A stretch of DNA of 64,000 bases from Dichotomocladium elegans (taxonomy: Eukaryota > Mucoromycota > Mucoromycetes > Mucorales > Lichtheimiaceae), in contig JAIXMN010000003.1 in NCBI GenBank assembly GCA_025716815.1, positions 1,302,001 through 1,366,000 on the forward strand, read 5' to 3'. How positions within the stretch are numbered: the first letter of the stretch is position 1; each line of letters begins with the position of its first letter. This document shows positions 1 through 12,203 of this stretch, in pieces. The notes beneath the pieces are model-generated. The model was not told the DNA's origin. It ran no database searches and worked only from the letters and a program-made list of their open reading frames with translations. The translations under genes and the position numbers were made by a program.

Positions 1-933
1 GCTTTGGGTCTAACGAGGCTACATATCCATGTAGTTATTAGCCATTTCAGTGATCGCCACGATATGTAGCATCCCCATTTTACTGGTTCCAAGCAGACCA
101 AAAGTGGCCCCTGCTGCAAGTGCTTTCGCGGCCCGAACATCGGTGTGGGAAGGCATCAAGACGCTTCTCAAAAGCGGCCAATATTGGAATATTGCTATCA
201 TGACCGCTGTGAATGCAGGCATGTATTTCACAATTGCTGTTGTCATAATCGAGGCTGCTGCGCCATATGGTTATTCCGAGCAACAGAGCGGAATAGCAGG
301 AGCACTGCTCATGTTCAGTGGATTTGTCGGTGGTGGAATGATCGGCTACTGGATCGGGAAGACAGGACAGCATTTGATGATGATTAAGATTTTTACGCCG
401 CTCAACGCAATGGTGTATATTATGTTAATCTGGCAAAGTAAGTGGTTTATAATTATATCCATTGTAATGTGAAATTTGGCTCATCGCCCATTCTAGTTAT
501 TCCCAACGGCTACGGTGCGCTCTTGTGCAGCTGCTTTTCCATTGGATTCTTCTCAATGGGTCTCTTTCCAGCACAGCTCGAGTACGCCTGTGAAAGTAAG
601 CAGGATACAGATGCGGACTATTATGCGTGTACATTCAAACACATACATTCTAACTATTTGGCGCATCTACTGTTTTACTAACCAACTGATCAAACTCCAG
701 TTTCATACCCGATCCCAGAATCCGTCTCATCCAATATTACCTGGGCCATTGTTACCGCAGCAATGCTCATCTTCACCGTCATCACTGACGCTCTCAGGGC
801 AGGTCCAGACGCCAATCCACCGAATAACATGCATATGTCCATGATCGCGAGTGCTATTATTGTCTCTGTGGGATCACTGCCCTGCATATGGCTGAAAGGC
901 GAGATGAAACGGCTGGCCATTGATCAAGCCTAG
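1..933 (+). CDS. FLVCR-like MFS transporter, C-terminal part (5' end outside window)
   Basis: Seen: exons 51-437, 497-595 and 701-933, phases consistent, ending in TAG at 931-933. Positions 1-50 are the tail of an intron (CTAAC near 11, acceptor CAG at 48-50). The translation has hydrophobic helices, glycine-rich helix faces (SGFVGGGMIGYWIGKTG) and PNGYGALLCSC followed by LFPAQLEYACE and ISYPIPES. Known: that last stretch matches the late helices of the FLVCR1/2-DIRC2 branch of the major facilitator superfamily, plasma-membrane carriers of heme, choline or related solutes. Inferred: a fungal member with unknown substrate. Only about the last 240 residues are present; the N-terminal six helices lie upstream of the window. 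It could be another MFS subfamily, but the E(L/I)SYP(I/V)PE motif favours FLVCR. Confidence 0.75.
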
Positions 934-1148
934 ATTTCTTTTTATTTAAGAGAAACAGATGTGCGTCAATCTAGGCTTTCTCCCTAAGCAACCTTTAATT
1001 TTTCTTTCTAAAGCTGTTTAATGAAATACTATTCTTTATTCATAATATTCCGTCAAGTCGCCGATATTAGAAAAAGAGGCTAAGGAGATTTTTGTTACGG
1101 AGCTTTCTCTTTCTACTCCACATCTCGCCTGCGAAACCTCCGGACTTG

Positions 1149-2777
1149 ATGAAGTATAAGGCTGTCCTCCTCGTGCTGGCCTTGCTAGGGCAAGGCATCT
1201 ATGCAGATGAAGAAGACCCCGTAATGCGAGCAAAGGGTGCGATGCGTGTGGGCAAAAATGGACATATTGTTCCGGATGCATCATCGGAGCGTCCATTGAT
1301 TCTCTCCAACAAGGAGATGCAGCCCCTCTGCGAGCCTGATGTCTTGATCAATCCTGCCCATCCTCTTGAGGTTATGGAAGGATACAGTGCGCACGTGCTG
1401 GCTCATGTCCAGGGTCCACGCAAGGTTGTCATTGATACGTCAAATCATGTGCTCATGACCAGCAAGGAGGGACTTGTGTCGATCCGGATGGACAATTGTG
1501 GCAACACAGATATCAAGACTATCCTTCCCACAGATCTTGAGGGGGATCAGATGGCTTACGGCCTTAGCTTATATGACGGCCATCTCTACGTATCGACAGC
1601 AAACGCTGTCTGGAGATACTCCTATACCGACGGCCAGCACTCACCTTTGGCAGCTGGGGTCAAAGTGGTAACTAACATTCGGGGCGCGCCTGACCTAGAC
1701 GTTGCAATCGATCCCTTTGGACACGCCTTTATTCCTCGGGCAGCAAACACAGACGGAGGCATTGCTGGTGTGAACCAAGCTATTATCAAACGATTTAATT
1801 TCCGGACTGTTCCCAGCGATGGTTATGACTTTGAGGAGGATGGCGAGGTTCGTTTACTGAACCGCACGTAGCAAATTTAGTGAAACTCACTGCTGTGACT
1901 CTCTCTGGGGATTAGATCTTTGCCTTTGGCACCAATGTTCATGGCGGGATGGCATTCGACGCGCAGGCCAGGCTCTGGGGTATCGATGCACCTTACCCAG
2001 CTTTTGAACGTAGCGACCTCGGTGGCAGAATTGCACCCCAAGGTCTCGCCGAAGAAATCAACCTGTACGAGTTCCCGTACAAGAACTACGGCTATCCTTA
2101 CTGCTTCACCGAGTATGATCTTAAGCCCTTCACGGACCATGCGAAGGGCAAGGGAGCTCAATGGGTAGGCAACATAGGGGAAGTTGAGTAATACTTGTTC
2201 ATACATATATACCGACAACCCACAGGGTCACCCAAGTCAGATGAACGAGTCCATCAACCTCGACGCATACTGCGAGCAGGATAAAAACAACCGTCGACCT
2301 GCCGTGCCACTCGCGCCCAACACAGCCGCCTCAGCAATGTACTTCTTCATGGGCACATGGTGCTCGGTTGGTGACAGGGAAACGCTAGGTACCTCGGTCG
2401 GTATGCCTTGCAATTGGACTGACACACCGATTGTGGCTTACCGCGGTCATCCTGGACAGCCCCAAGGCCACTACGTCGCTCACCTGCCTTTTGACGACCT
2501 CGGCCATGTCCCGCGTTGGGATAAATCAGAAGAGGTCATCCTGAAGGCAGCCGCTGGTTCATGCGATATTCCAGAGAGTAACTGTTTGTCGCCTGCAGGC
2601 TTGGCGATCGACAAGTTTGGACGCCTTCTGGTTACCAGCGAGACGACAAACGAAATCATCCTTGTTAAACGCAATTTTAACGAACGCGCAACTACAATGC
2701 TGACAGAGAAGTTCTATGCTCAGGCAGACGCCGAGGCATCATTATCTGAGAACGGTGAAGAGGGAGAGAGCACATAA
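1149..2777 (+). CDS. secreted glucose/sorbosone dehydrogenase-like beta-propeller protein
   Basis: Three exons (1149-1847, 1916-2164, 2226-2777), all phase 0, encode 499 residues. The ATG at 1149 begins a classic signal peptide (MKYKAVLLVLALLGQGIYA), so the further-upstream non-ATG extension is rejected. The mature part shows propeller-type repeats (LYDGHLYVSTANAVWRYSY, DVAIDPFGHAFIPRA, GLAIDKFGRLLVTSE) and AQWGHPSQMNE formed across the second splice. Known: secreted fungal proteins of the soluble quinoprotein glucose/sorbosone dehydrogenase superfamily have this layout and sit in the cell wall or medium. Inferred: an extracellular oxidoreductase or lectin-like propeller; cofactor and substrate cannot be read. 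Several conserved-looking cysteines suggest disulfides. It lies about 215 bp downstream of the transporter, same strand, separate transcript. Confidence 0.7.
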
Positions 2778-4724
2778 CAGTGAGTATATTTCGTCCCTCA
2801 AACAGCAACAGCCGTTCCCTTCTTCTCTACCACCCATTTCCTCTTATCAATTCCCCGTTCTTCACTCCTGCGTACTGGAAATATTTCAATAAGAATATCA
2901 TAAATCATTTTCTGGGTTTTGCAAACATGCGTCCTCTCTGATTGGTTGGCATTAGGACTACATCCGATGGTCCAACAAATACGTTTTCTCGCTCCCTCCG
3001 GAAGTTGCAGCCTTTGCTTTAATTTTATTGTAATTTCAATTGGACTTCTCTCTGACCGCACGTGAGACAGTGATAATAATTTTTATCTCTTTACAGTTCA
3101 TATAAACAGATGGGTTTTCCTGGGATGAGAAGAAGCAAACCAAATAAGGTTGAATTCTTGCAGTAGAGTTATTCTGATGAGCCGCGCCATGAGCCGATTG
3201 AGTTTAAACGGCGACTCCTTCTGGAAGAGTCCACCGTTCTACTTTGAAACAGATATACGGACTCCCATTTTTTTCTAAACGAATAATCAGATGTGTCGTG
3301 GCGTGCTAGATTTGATTTGCCGTTTATTATCTTTATTTTTTGCAAGACGAGCTACCGAAGAGCTGTGTGCCATTCGATTCGGCATACAATTCAGCTGAAA
3401 GATAAAAATATAGTATTGCTAGTGTTTAAACAAGACGGCGAGAATAAAGTGATGGGCGTTGGAGAGTGGCCGTAAGCATCGAAGAGAGCCTTTCTCCCTG
3501 ACCCACCACGGCACGGTGGTCTTTGCGCAGAATGTAAATCGCCATGTTTGTTAATTTCACGTGGCTTCACTTTCTGTATAACCCGCCCAAGTGGGTCAGC
3601 GCCGTAACTCATTTCCCCGATGCTCGTTTATCAAGTTTATTAGCCGGGACTTTTCGAGCTTTTCTTCACTGGCGTACTATCCAAAAGTCGGTATTTCGTC
3701 AACAAGTATCCGAAGAGGTCTGTGTCGTTGGTCCAGCAGGGTATCACTTTCTGACTCGGGTGCACTGTCCCTATTTTACAATAAACAAAGGTGTGCGTTG
3801 GCGAAGAAGCGCACAAAAGAATTTGCCCGGAAACGCCTTATCAAGCGCACTTATCGTTCGCTAGTCTCGGCATGTCTCTGTGAGAAAGGCATAGGAGATA
3901 AAAATCCGACTTTACTCGACGGGCAGGGCTAGCGAATGTTCCCGCTAGGGGAGATGGCGGATGATTGTATCCGATGAATTGAAATACACAAGAACTTTGA
4001 GCGCTGCCCTTTCTGCCTGATACACACGCAAGAAAAGCGTGTGTGTAGCATTGTGGGACAGTAGCCGTTGGACCGTGTGGTCCAATACGGGATGCCAGGA
4101 TGGGGCAATCCTCAGTTGCTCTGTTCCCAAGTTTGTGAACCAGCCCTTTGGGTTGAGTTGCCGTTAAACAACCCCCTTTTTGTTTTGTTTTGTCTATTCG
4201 GCGCAAGAGAAAAACGAGTAATTAGTTATCTGATGGCCAAGTGTTCTAACTATACAATCCAAAGGATACGAGAAGACCATTAGGGATCCAAAAGAAAGAC
4301 AAGGCAAACGTGCCTTTTTTCAGTTTCTCGATGTGCTAAACAACCTACAGTACCTTTCGTCGCTGCGTCTCACCTCAAATATCGGTTCCACATGCCATTA
4401 GCGCACGCGCGACTGCATCCCACACATCTCTCGTTGGTCCTTAATCTTCGAAAAGACACGTAGCTCACTCACTTTTTCCATCGCTACCCATCTGTCCTGT
4501 CAAGAAATAAAGAACCTTTCGGGAAAAGTATCTGGTGTATCCAATGTATCATAAATAGCAAACAGTACTGTAATCAACAAGTTGACATTTCCAGCGTGAT
4601 ACAAATTTGAAGAGCTAACATCCCAAACCATCGAGCATCGTGTTTTTCTCATGGTCTTGATGTTTAGTACTACTGAAAGCTACACTTTTGACATGTATAC
4701 CACGCACAAGGTCAGACAAGGCTG
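2778..4724. other. intergenic, no gene seen
   Basis: About 1.9 kb after the dehydrogenase-like gene. Only short overlapping frames on both strands, none with family-like composition or consistent splice joins. A T-rich stretch follows the upstream stop and probably contains its 3' UTR. Confidence 0.5.
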
Positions 4725-4734
4725 TATATATAAA
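4725..4734 (+). promoter_or_regulatory. TATA box of the zinc-knuckle gene
   Basis: TATATATAAA lies about 60-70 bp before the ATG at 4795. A T8CAG acceptor-like site at 4771-4781 lies between the two, so a short 5'-UTR intron is possible. Position and sequence are seen; function is inferred. Confidence 0.5.
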
Positions 4735-4794
4735 GGCCACTCTTTTTTCGTGAATCTTCGTTACTTGACGTTTTTTTTCAGCGCTTATCCTGCC

Positions 4795-5065
4795 ATGTCC
4801 TTAACACGTATCATTCACAGGCAGCGTCTTCTCATCTGCAACTCAGCTACTGCTTCGGTCTCTACCACAGTCGATTCCGGTCCCCCTGTGGATTCAATGT
4901 ATCCTCGACCGATAAATACCGAAGGAGGACAATGGTAATGATCTAATACCTACGATGATTTGAATTCGTTTGCTCAACCAATTGCCCCGCGCTGCGTCCC
5001 TTCTCATTAGTCGGTGGTGCGGAACTTACGGACACACGGAGATCGGATGTCCTCTGCTCAAATAA
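4795..5065 (+). CDS. small CCHC zinc-knuckle protein (64 aa), two exons
   Basis: Seen: exon 1 at 4795-4934, a 76-bp GT-AG intron (4935-5010, donor GTAATG, acceptor CATTAG), exon 2 at 5011-5065 ending in TAA. The splice joins phase 2 and creates the first cysteine of CRWCGTYGHTEIGC, an exact CX2CX4HX4C zinc knuckle four residues before the stop. The N-terminal 25 residues are Arg/Ser/Thr-rich with no acidic residue, which could be a mitochondrial presequence (MSLTRIIHRQRLLICNSATA). A TATA box precedes it. Known: CCHC knuckles bind zinc and usually nucleic acid. Inferred: a real small gene, possibly mitochondrial; function unknown. The unspliced frame stops inside the intron, so simple ORF calling misses the knuckle. 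Confidence 0.62.
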
Positions 5066-6386
5066 CTCAGAGTGGTGTGCACGCCCTTTTCTTTCTAGTA
5101 CTGAGGAGCACGCAAACAGCACACATGTCCAAATTCACACATAAGAGAATTGCCAGCCGAAATCTTTAGCCCACTTGTGCCAGAGATTAGCTCTCATTTA
5201 CCTTAAATAGCTATACCATCATTTTCAGCCTGACTCTTCCCAGCCCATATCACCATGTATACCATTGATTCCAACCGAAAAGTTTTATTACCATCATTCC
5301 ACATCTACCATTTAACTCCTCCCAAACCAAGATATATTGTATATGATATGCACATACATCCATACTACCATACATACACTTACATACATATACTGCTCAT
5401 TTAGTAGCCTCCGTGGAGAGTCTTCGTTCACTATTTTCTTTCTTCTTGTTACCTGTTGGCTTTGTAATACTTTCACTAACCCCGAAGTAAGGTCACTGGG
5501 CTCCCCCCAGGCGTTTTTTTTGTCCCACCGAACATTTTGACAGTACGCACAGTAATCGTTTCGCCAACACCATGTCGTTCCACCACTACATCGGCTATTG
5601 ATCTCGCACAAAGCACACACACGCACCGAAACATCCGAAGGCGCACGATCGATGTTTATTCGTAATCCTCGTTTCTGATCTTCCTAATCTGGTTGCACAA
5701 GAACAGCATCCGTGGGCTGCGTGAAACATCAGCGTCCTCTTTACTCTGTACGTTTTTTTTTATTCTGGGCAGGAAACGAACGCTGTGCGCGCACACCCCT
5801 ACATCCGGACACATTGCTGTACAAAAAACTGCCTTCAACTGTATTATACCAGGAAACTGTATATAAACAACAGTCCTTTGTGGCTATTCACTCGATAGAA
5901 GTCGGTGGAACCATCCTTATTCCCAGTCCTGCAGAAACCCCATACCTTGTTGACGCACTCGCTAATTTACCTAATCAATTCTACACTTGATTCACTGCAT
6001 TAGTCTTCTACCGGGCTTTATGATCTACCGCCATCTTGCCTTTTCCATACCGTGATCCTTATATGGGTGCTAAAACATTACGCAGGTACGTCCTCGGAGT
6101 GCGTTCCGTTTAAGTATTGCACAGAACCTGTACCCGCAAAATGTGGCCAACTAACCTACTTCACTTTCAGAATATTGTATAAAATCGGCTCTGCTTTGTC
6201 AAATAAATCTCTCTCGACTGCTTTCTACGCACACCACATTCTCAAGTCATGGGAGGCCTAGTTGTCCTGTTCCTTTCATTCTATATCTTGATCTTTGTAC
6301 CGTCTCCGGCCGCGCATATCACCCTGCTATAAGTGGAAAATATGCCTAATATATAAAGCCCCGATTTCATTGGTTGGTATCGAACC
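5066..6386. other. intergenic, no gene seen
   Basis: About 1.3 kb between the zinc-knuckle gene and the BRE-like gene. It has TATA-like A/T stretches and pyrimidine-rich runs (for example around 5430 and 5750) but no frame with protein-like composition. Confidence 0.45.
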
Positions 6387-8244
6387 ATGCCGACGAACAA
6401 ACCACTTGGGCATCCTTCCTCTCCCTTTCCCTCTAACTATCGCCGATTTCCAATGTACAACCACATTGAAAATGCATTACATTTTCTGGAACACAACAAG
6501 ATCGCAGGGCTAGAGGTTCTCAGATACCGTAGCTCGGACATTTTCTTTGGACAAAAACAAGCAGAGTGTCGAAACGATCGGATTGACATTCGTTTTGGAT
6601 TCCTCGGTCAAACCATCGATTGTAACGTATAATGCGCAGACAAAACATGCACAGACCCACTTTCAACGATTTTGAAAAGGAAGATTTGGCCGATAGACCT
6701 CTATTAACCTTCCCACCCTAATTCAGGCCAAGTAGTTTTTGACTCAGGCGACTATGCATTCGCGCCTGATCTCGTATTTGATTCCCACAATGTGATCTGT
6801 GCCGATCCCAGTTTATTACCAAAAGAATGGCGTGTAGAAGACGAGGCGTGTTTGCACAGTTGGCTTTCCCATGTTCGTCAAAAGGTATGTCTGCTGCGAT
6901 GTGTGTACGTACACACAAGGCGTTGATATGTCAACCCAGCTGCCCTCCTCGGCTGTACACTCATGCAGACGCTATGTAGCTCTTTGCAATAGGGACCGAA
7001 TGCGAGGAAGATCAAGTCATGCAGTCGGATGACGACCTGTTGTTAGATTCACAGCCTATGGAAATAATAGAAGAAAATTCAACTTCGGCCCAGTCAATTC
7101 AGCCGGTAAGCGATATGAAGTCACATGTCCTGTTCATGTTTCCGTGGTATATCCTTTGTGCTTTCCCGATTTAGCATAACACGATCAACACCCATGATCA
7201 TGAAGTCTCAACGCCGCCGATACTGCCATCCACAGCAAAAGCAACGCGACGTGACCTAATTGAATACTGGGTGAAGGAGTTGGCAGAGTATGTTTGAAAC
7301 TGTCCTCTTGCATGTGATCATTTTATTCAGTCAATGCCATCTTCTAGTCATGTAATACGAGTCGATGCGGATCATTTTAGGTCAATAGTGTTCTATCTTT
7401 CTGTGCAAGTCCCGCCATCTCTATGGAAGGAAATACTACCTTATCATACTAGATCATTGTCTGCGCTCACAGGATCAGGGATCAAAGTCTCGAAGCCAAG
7501 AGAAATGGCACCTGCTCTTGTGCAATGCAAGTACCCTTGCCCAAACCATGAAGAAATCAAATGATACTGAGCCTTTCTCTCCATAGTAAATCTACCCGAC
7601 AACCTCGCTGCGCCGATTCACGTGGCCTTGATTTCGGCGGTCAATAACAGCAGCAGTGGTACAAATGAAGTCGATTACATGCCTGATCGACTGGATCTCG
7701 AAATCACAGGAATTGATCCGATTTGGTCCTTACGGGAAATCGACGCTTATATAAAGTATGAAAAAAGTGGATTCACTCTGAACTGGCACTTACATCATCT
7801 GCGTGTACCAGGAAAACCCTGATGGAAGAGATACCTCGCTTCCATTCAGGTCTTTTCCATACTGATGATTAGCGTCATCTATTGACGCCCTTCATATTTC
7901 CGGCAGAAAACGATGGAAAGCCAAACAGTACTTACTGGAATGGCTATTAATATTACTTCCACAGCTGTACTTGCACATGAGAAAGAGGAAAGAAGGAATG
8001 GGTATAGGGAGCTCAGGCGTAGAGGACACCATCATCTTGTAAATACACATCAGCTTTATTGCAGATTTGTGAGCGTGTGGGGGCAACGGATTTGGTTTGT
8101 CTCATTCGGGATATCGGGATGGAGTCTGTGCGTCTTGACACACAAGAAGGAAAAGGTCTCAAGGAAATAAGGACTATGGAGGATGATACGATCGAATGGA
8201 CGCATGCATTCATGACGTTGAGAAAATACTGCGAATGGGCTTGA
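6387..8244 (+). CDS. BRE/BABAM2-like protein (BRISC and BRCA1-A complex member), 3' exons uncertain
   Basis: Resolved exons: 6387-6621, 6727-6884, 6980-7105, 7175-7287, 7348-7526, then one starting at 7587. The sixth needs a GC-AG intron (7527-7586) to keep frame. Spliced residues about 25-130 read IAGLEVLRYRSSDIFF, then CQVVFDSGDYAFAPDLVF, then LLPKEWRVEDEACLHSWL. Known: this order (basic RI-strand, W/V-I-F-(D/N)A-x-YP-x-PPDFIF, then W-x-x-x-(D/N)P-x-CLL) is the first UEV-like domain of BRE/BRCC45/BABAM2, the scaffold of the K63-deubiquitinating BRISC and BRCA1-A complexes. An acidic Ser-rich linker follows (residues about 135-185). Later exons include KAKQYLLEWLLILLPQLY near 7920, resembling the C-terminal helix of BRE. 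I could not join all exons after 7755, so the end at 8244 is the last open frame, not proven. Confidence 0.6.
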
Positions 8245-9312
8245 GTGCTGGGTAGCACCGAATTTGGGAGGTTAATGCAAGGGTAGAGGCGTACGGTTCC
8301 GGCAAATAAAAAGAGCGATTTATCTATGCTGCTGTAAATCTTTTTACCCGCACCCACTCATGGGATTGGTTAGAAAAGCCTAATTTTGTCAGCAATGATA
8401 TCTTGCTCCCCACACCCTTCGATCCCCATTTTACTTGTGTCCCCTGCGTGATATGAAAATGTCACCCATTCCTTTTTCTGAAATAAGCTCGAGCTGGTCA
8501 TATGGACGAGTTTGGCTGCGCAAATAGACAGGAGTTGGGGTCATATGCCCGAAAGGGGATGATCCAAATTATTGAATCGGAGGTTTTCTGCTCTCTTCCT
8601 CCCCGTCCCCTGCAAAGCTTCCTACTTCGTTCGCACCCCACGCCAGTATCGTTTATGATTGACAGCTGCAGCATGATTGGGGGAACAATTTTTGAACATA
8701 CTGCTTAATTATGCTTGTCTGTATCAGCAGAAAAAAGGAGAAAGATCGTGATGTTATGAAGTTCATATCTATTCAGCGACAGCGCTCAACCGTAGGAGTG
8801 AAGAGCACGAGGATACCGTCTGGTGAAGCTCTTGCTTTTACTTGTACAACGACAGAATACGTTGGTTTGCCGACCATGCGTGCAGGCGGAGTACCATTTT
8901 ACCGGATGGGGGGTTTACGTTGATCAGGTACCGGTGCATGACACTTTGTTGCTATGGAAATAATGTGCCAAGGAGTTGGTACAAATGTACCTGAAAATAG
9001 TCCACTTATTATCTTGTCAACCTAATTTGAACTTTTTCATGGGAAAAACACTCAGCACATTCTGCACCCCCCCATTGTCATTATGATGAAGGTGGCGAAG
9101 GGGAGGGGGCCGAGCTTTTTGATTTCTGAGATTCATTTTATGGGCGGAAGTGGAAACAGACGTTTTCTTCGCTTTTTGTTTCTCGTTATTTCCATTTTTC
9201 TTTCTCCACACACACACACATACAAACGCACACACATAGAGACGTTGCCGTCTTTTCTCTCCACTCTCCTTCCTATCATTATATACTATCCTTCCGCCAT
9301 CCTCATCCCATC
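8245..9312. other. intergenic with (CA)n microsatellite
   Basis: About 1.07 kb. Short frames only. A (CA)7 run with flanking pyrimidine tract at about 9195-9222 and CT-rich sequence to 9310 form a plausible promoter and 5' leader for the next gene. Confidence 0.5.
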
Positions 9313-10502
9313 ATGCGCACGTCTCGAGGTCTTCAAATCACTTCGATCATCGTCGCATTTCCCGTATTACTCATCCTCAGCTCTCTCGTTCTTATACTTG
9401 CCCTCTCCATCCAGACTCAGCTCAAGGCTTGGGCTATTCAACACCAACCCGCAATCCTTATGTCCCGACCTATCTCGCGCCTGGCATCGACAGCTTTAGC
9501 CGTTTCACCCAAACCAATTACCCGACGACTTCTTTTGAAGCGCTTTTTGCCGTCAACCGTTTGGTCATGGCTTGGCGTGCTCACAGTGTTTGCGTTTATC
9601 ACGGTACAAAAGGTAATTATATATTTTAGGAAGACAGACACCGTGTGTGTATATGTGTATGTGTGTACTTTGCCTCTGTGTTACAGGGATTATATTTTAG
9701 ATTACCATGCTAAATTAAACACATCCGTTCCTAGTTGGATTTGGTGTCCTGCAGTCAAAAGGCATATGCCTTTATCACACCGCCTCTCACAAAGCCTAGC
9801 ATGGTCGACTGTGGCTCAAGCAAAAATTTTGAGGCTTCAGTCCGCCATGCGCCCCCTGCAGGCACTCCTGTCGAAGATGCTGTGGCGTCCACTTTGAAAA
9901 CGACGCGTCGAAAGAAGATCCGGACAAAGCCTCGGTCCAGCAATATCAGTGCTGCTCAAAAGATCACTTTTCAGTCATTCAACATCAGCCCACCTTCGAC
10001 TCTAAAGCAGGGTCATCGTCGACGCGAGCAGCAGAAGCACAAACCCCAGCAGGAGCCACTACTTGATTATGCCGATGCTCAATCTACTGCCATCGTTGCT
10101 CTTCGTGAAGATTCAATCGTTTGCTGTGACGGCGGCAGCGGTGGCGGCAGCAGCGGCAGCAGCAGCAGCAGCAGCAGCAGCAGTGAAGAAGAAGAAACGT
10201 CTGAATGGATTAGTGTCGGTGAAAAGAAAAAGAAGAGAGAGCGTGGTTATCCACATTATTGTCAGGCCCCGCAACAGCAAGACAATGAACTCTCGAAAGC
10301 ACCTGTTGTGCAAGAAGAGGTCCATCAGCCAGTTATCCGCAACTGGTATTCGCCTTTCTCGACAGGCCTTGATCTGGATATTATGCCGCCTCGTACCAAG
10401 CAAGACGGCTTGCAAAATTGGCGCATGGACCCCTTTTATCAACACGCGCCGTTCTTTCAGGAGCAACCATTTTCGTTCTTTGACCATGCGATGTCAGTTT
10501 GA
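9313..10502 (+). CDS. hypothetical basic, Ser-rich protein with N-terminal membrane segments
   Basis: Two exons, 9313-9612 and 9735-10502, joined in phase 0 across a 122-bp GT-AG intron, give 355 residues. Residues about 8-32 are a strong hydrophobic segment (IIVAFPVLLILSSLVLILAL); a second, WSWLGVLTVFAFITV, lies at about 84-98. The rest is soluble and low-complexity: basic patches (TTRRKKIRTK), a Gly/Ser run encoded by an AGC repeat, an acidic EEEE block, a Lys/Arg block and an aromatic C-terminus (WYSPFSTGLDLDIMP, PFYQHAPFF). I do not recognise a family. Inferred: a membrane-anchored protein with a disordered cytosolic tail. The exon-2 acceptor could instead lie slightly downstream. Confidence 0.5.
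10131..10183 (+). repeat. (GGC/AGC)n trinucleotide repeat inside the hypothetical gene
   Basis: A GGC/AGC-rich block ends in about nine uninterrupted CAG units (10157-10183). In the coding frame it gives Gly/Ser; the other frames give Ala or Gln runs, which explains the artefactual poly-Ala frames on both strands. Likely length-polymorphic. Confidence 0.85.
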
Positions 10503-11904
10503 ATATAGTCCAGTCCTCTATCACTTGTCTTCCCTCCCCGATACACTATTCTTGTATTTTTCTCTCTTGTATAGTCGCCGCGTTCTTTTTTCTTTCTACA
10601 TACTTTCCCTTCCTTCCCTTCCCTTACTTTTTTTTTCAAATCCTCCCCTCAAGTGTACAGAAAAAAAGGAAAGAAAAAAGAAATCTGTGATGGGAAAAAT
10701 GATTCACCTGTCCGCAGATATTATTTGTGTACTACAGCATTGTAATATCTTGAGTATTTGAGGACCTTTGGAGTATCTGAAAGAACTACCGAACTTTCTA
10801 CTTTATTGAATATAGGGTGGATATCTATACTAATCTGATATTAGGATATTTGTTCGATGTTGTTGATATGATGGATTCTTGTCTTGGATAGTTGTTTGTA
10901 TCTCGAATATATATAGAGATGTCCTGTCATGTGATGACACTGCATATCGCTTAGCTGTTACAAGCATGTGCGATTCGCCTACTCTCCTATTCTCCGTGAT
11001 CTTGTCCCATCGCCGGATTTTATTGTCCGACCTTCCTTTCTTGCTTGCGTGCGTTGTTGTGTACGATCGCCAGCAAGGCAGCGATCAAATACAATTCATC
11101 ATTGTTTAACGAACGCCGATCAACACAAATCGCAAGACTTTGAATTACACGTCCAGTTTACATTGGCCAATGATCTTTAAGTCTGAGGACTGTTGGCTAA
11201 GATGTTGACCAAAATACTAGTTCATTTCTGTTGCTTGCCTTGGCTGGCAAAGTAATGGCCTTTTCTGCAAGCATATGTTCTTCCTGTGTGAGCAATGATA
11301 TCCATGATAATGATAACCCTAGAAAGTAGGTGGACCCCATCCTGGACATTTGGTTCAGTGAGACAACCATGCTGGTCTACACCAGCTGTGTCTATTCTCG
11401 ATTGTCCACGAGGAATCAAGCATGAATATTTCATAGGCATCTGTGGAAAGGGAAATGAGTAATAAATTAGTACTGATGAATATACCAGTTTTCTGGATAA
11501 TTGGAAAACTTAATACAGAGATTGGAAGTATCAGAGTAACATAGAGGGTGCCATCTTCGGTCTTAAATAGTACAGCAACAACAATGGAATGCAAGTGGGG
11601 CCATCGCCAACATTCAGCCTCGTTATGTTTAAGGACATCATGCGACATATTATTGGCTAACAGTACCAAGCTAATGGAAAACGGATGAAAAATTCCCACA
11701 AACACACCTCACGTACAACCAACATTCCATTGCCAATCTCTTCAAGCATTGGACATCATTTAATGGGTAATCCAATTGGTACTATATTGATTAAATTTCA
11801 ACAAGCAGGCAGCGGTTAAACTAATACTATACATACAATGCAGATATCTTTTAGATGCCCAGTCATGTAAAGAATTTTTCAAAACGGAAGTCAATCGTAT
11901 AAGA
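10503..11904. other. 3' UTR and gene-poor sequence
   Basis: After the stop at 10502 there is a pyrimidine-rich stretch (about 10590-10640). The remainder is A/T-rich with only short frames. The longest minus-strand frame (11355-11705) is hydrophobic, does not join to anything and is not called. Confidence 0.45.
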
Positions 11905-12203
11905 ATTGAACACGTCTGGTTCTTTAACAGACTGTTGGAACCGGTTCACCCCCGCACCTGTGGCAACCATGAAGATGCTCAACCTTTAGTGGTTTTTTGA
12001 TACTGCTCGACTGTCTCCGATGCGGGACCTCGATTCAGGTTCTTCATGGCAACGTGATGCTCCAGAGCACGGCAGGGGAGCTGCTGATGCTAGTTTGATA
12101 TCGGACAACTGGTGTGGTAACGCGATGTGGATGTCACTATCCTCGTGTTTCAGAGCACCCTTGTACCGAGTTCACGTTGGCCACTGGCGCGCATATCCAT
12201 GGC
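11905..12203. repeat. tandem repeat copy A (partial unit of about 360 bp)
   Basis: Begins ATTGAACACG and runs to the ATGAGG boundary at 12204. It matches copy B (from 12266) almost base for base, with a shift of 361 and only scattered substitutions. Each copy has a short frame starting MRDLDSGSSWQRDAPEHGR, interrupted elsewhere, so no protein is claimed. Confidence 0.85.

Noticed and set aside
10063..10761. Long frames with poly-Ala runs on both strands over the AGC repeat
   Set aside because: They are out-of-frame readings of the trinucleotide repeat inside the hypothetical gene and its 3' UTR.
11222..11705. Minus-strand frames of 72 and 116 residues as a gene
   Set aside because: Hydrophobic composition and overlapping frames without a splice join or recognised motif.
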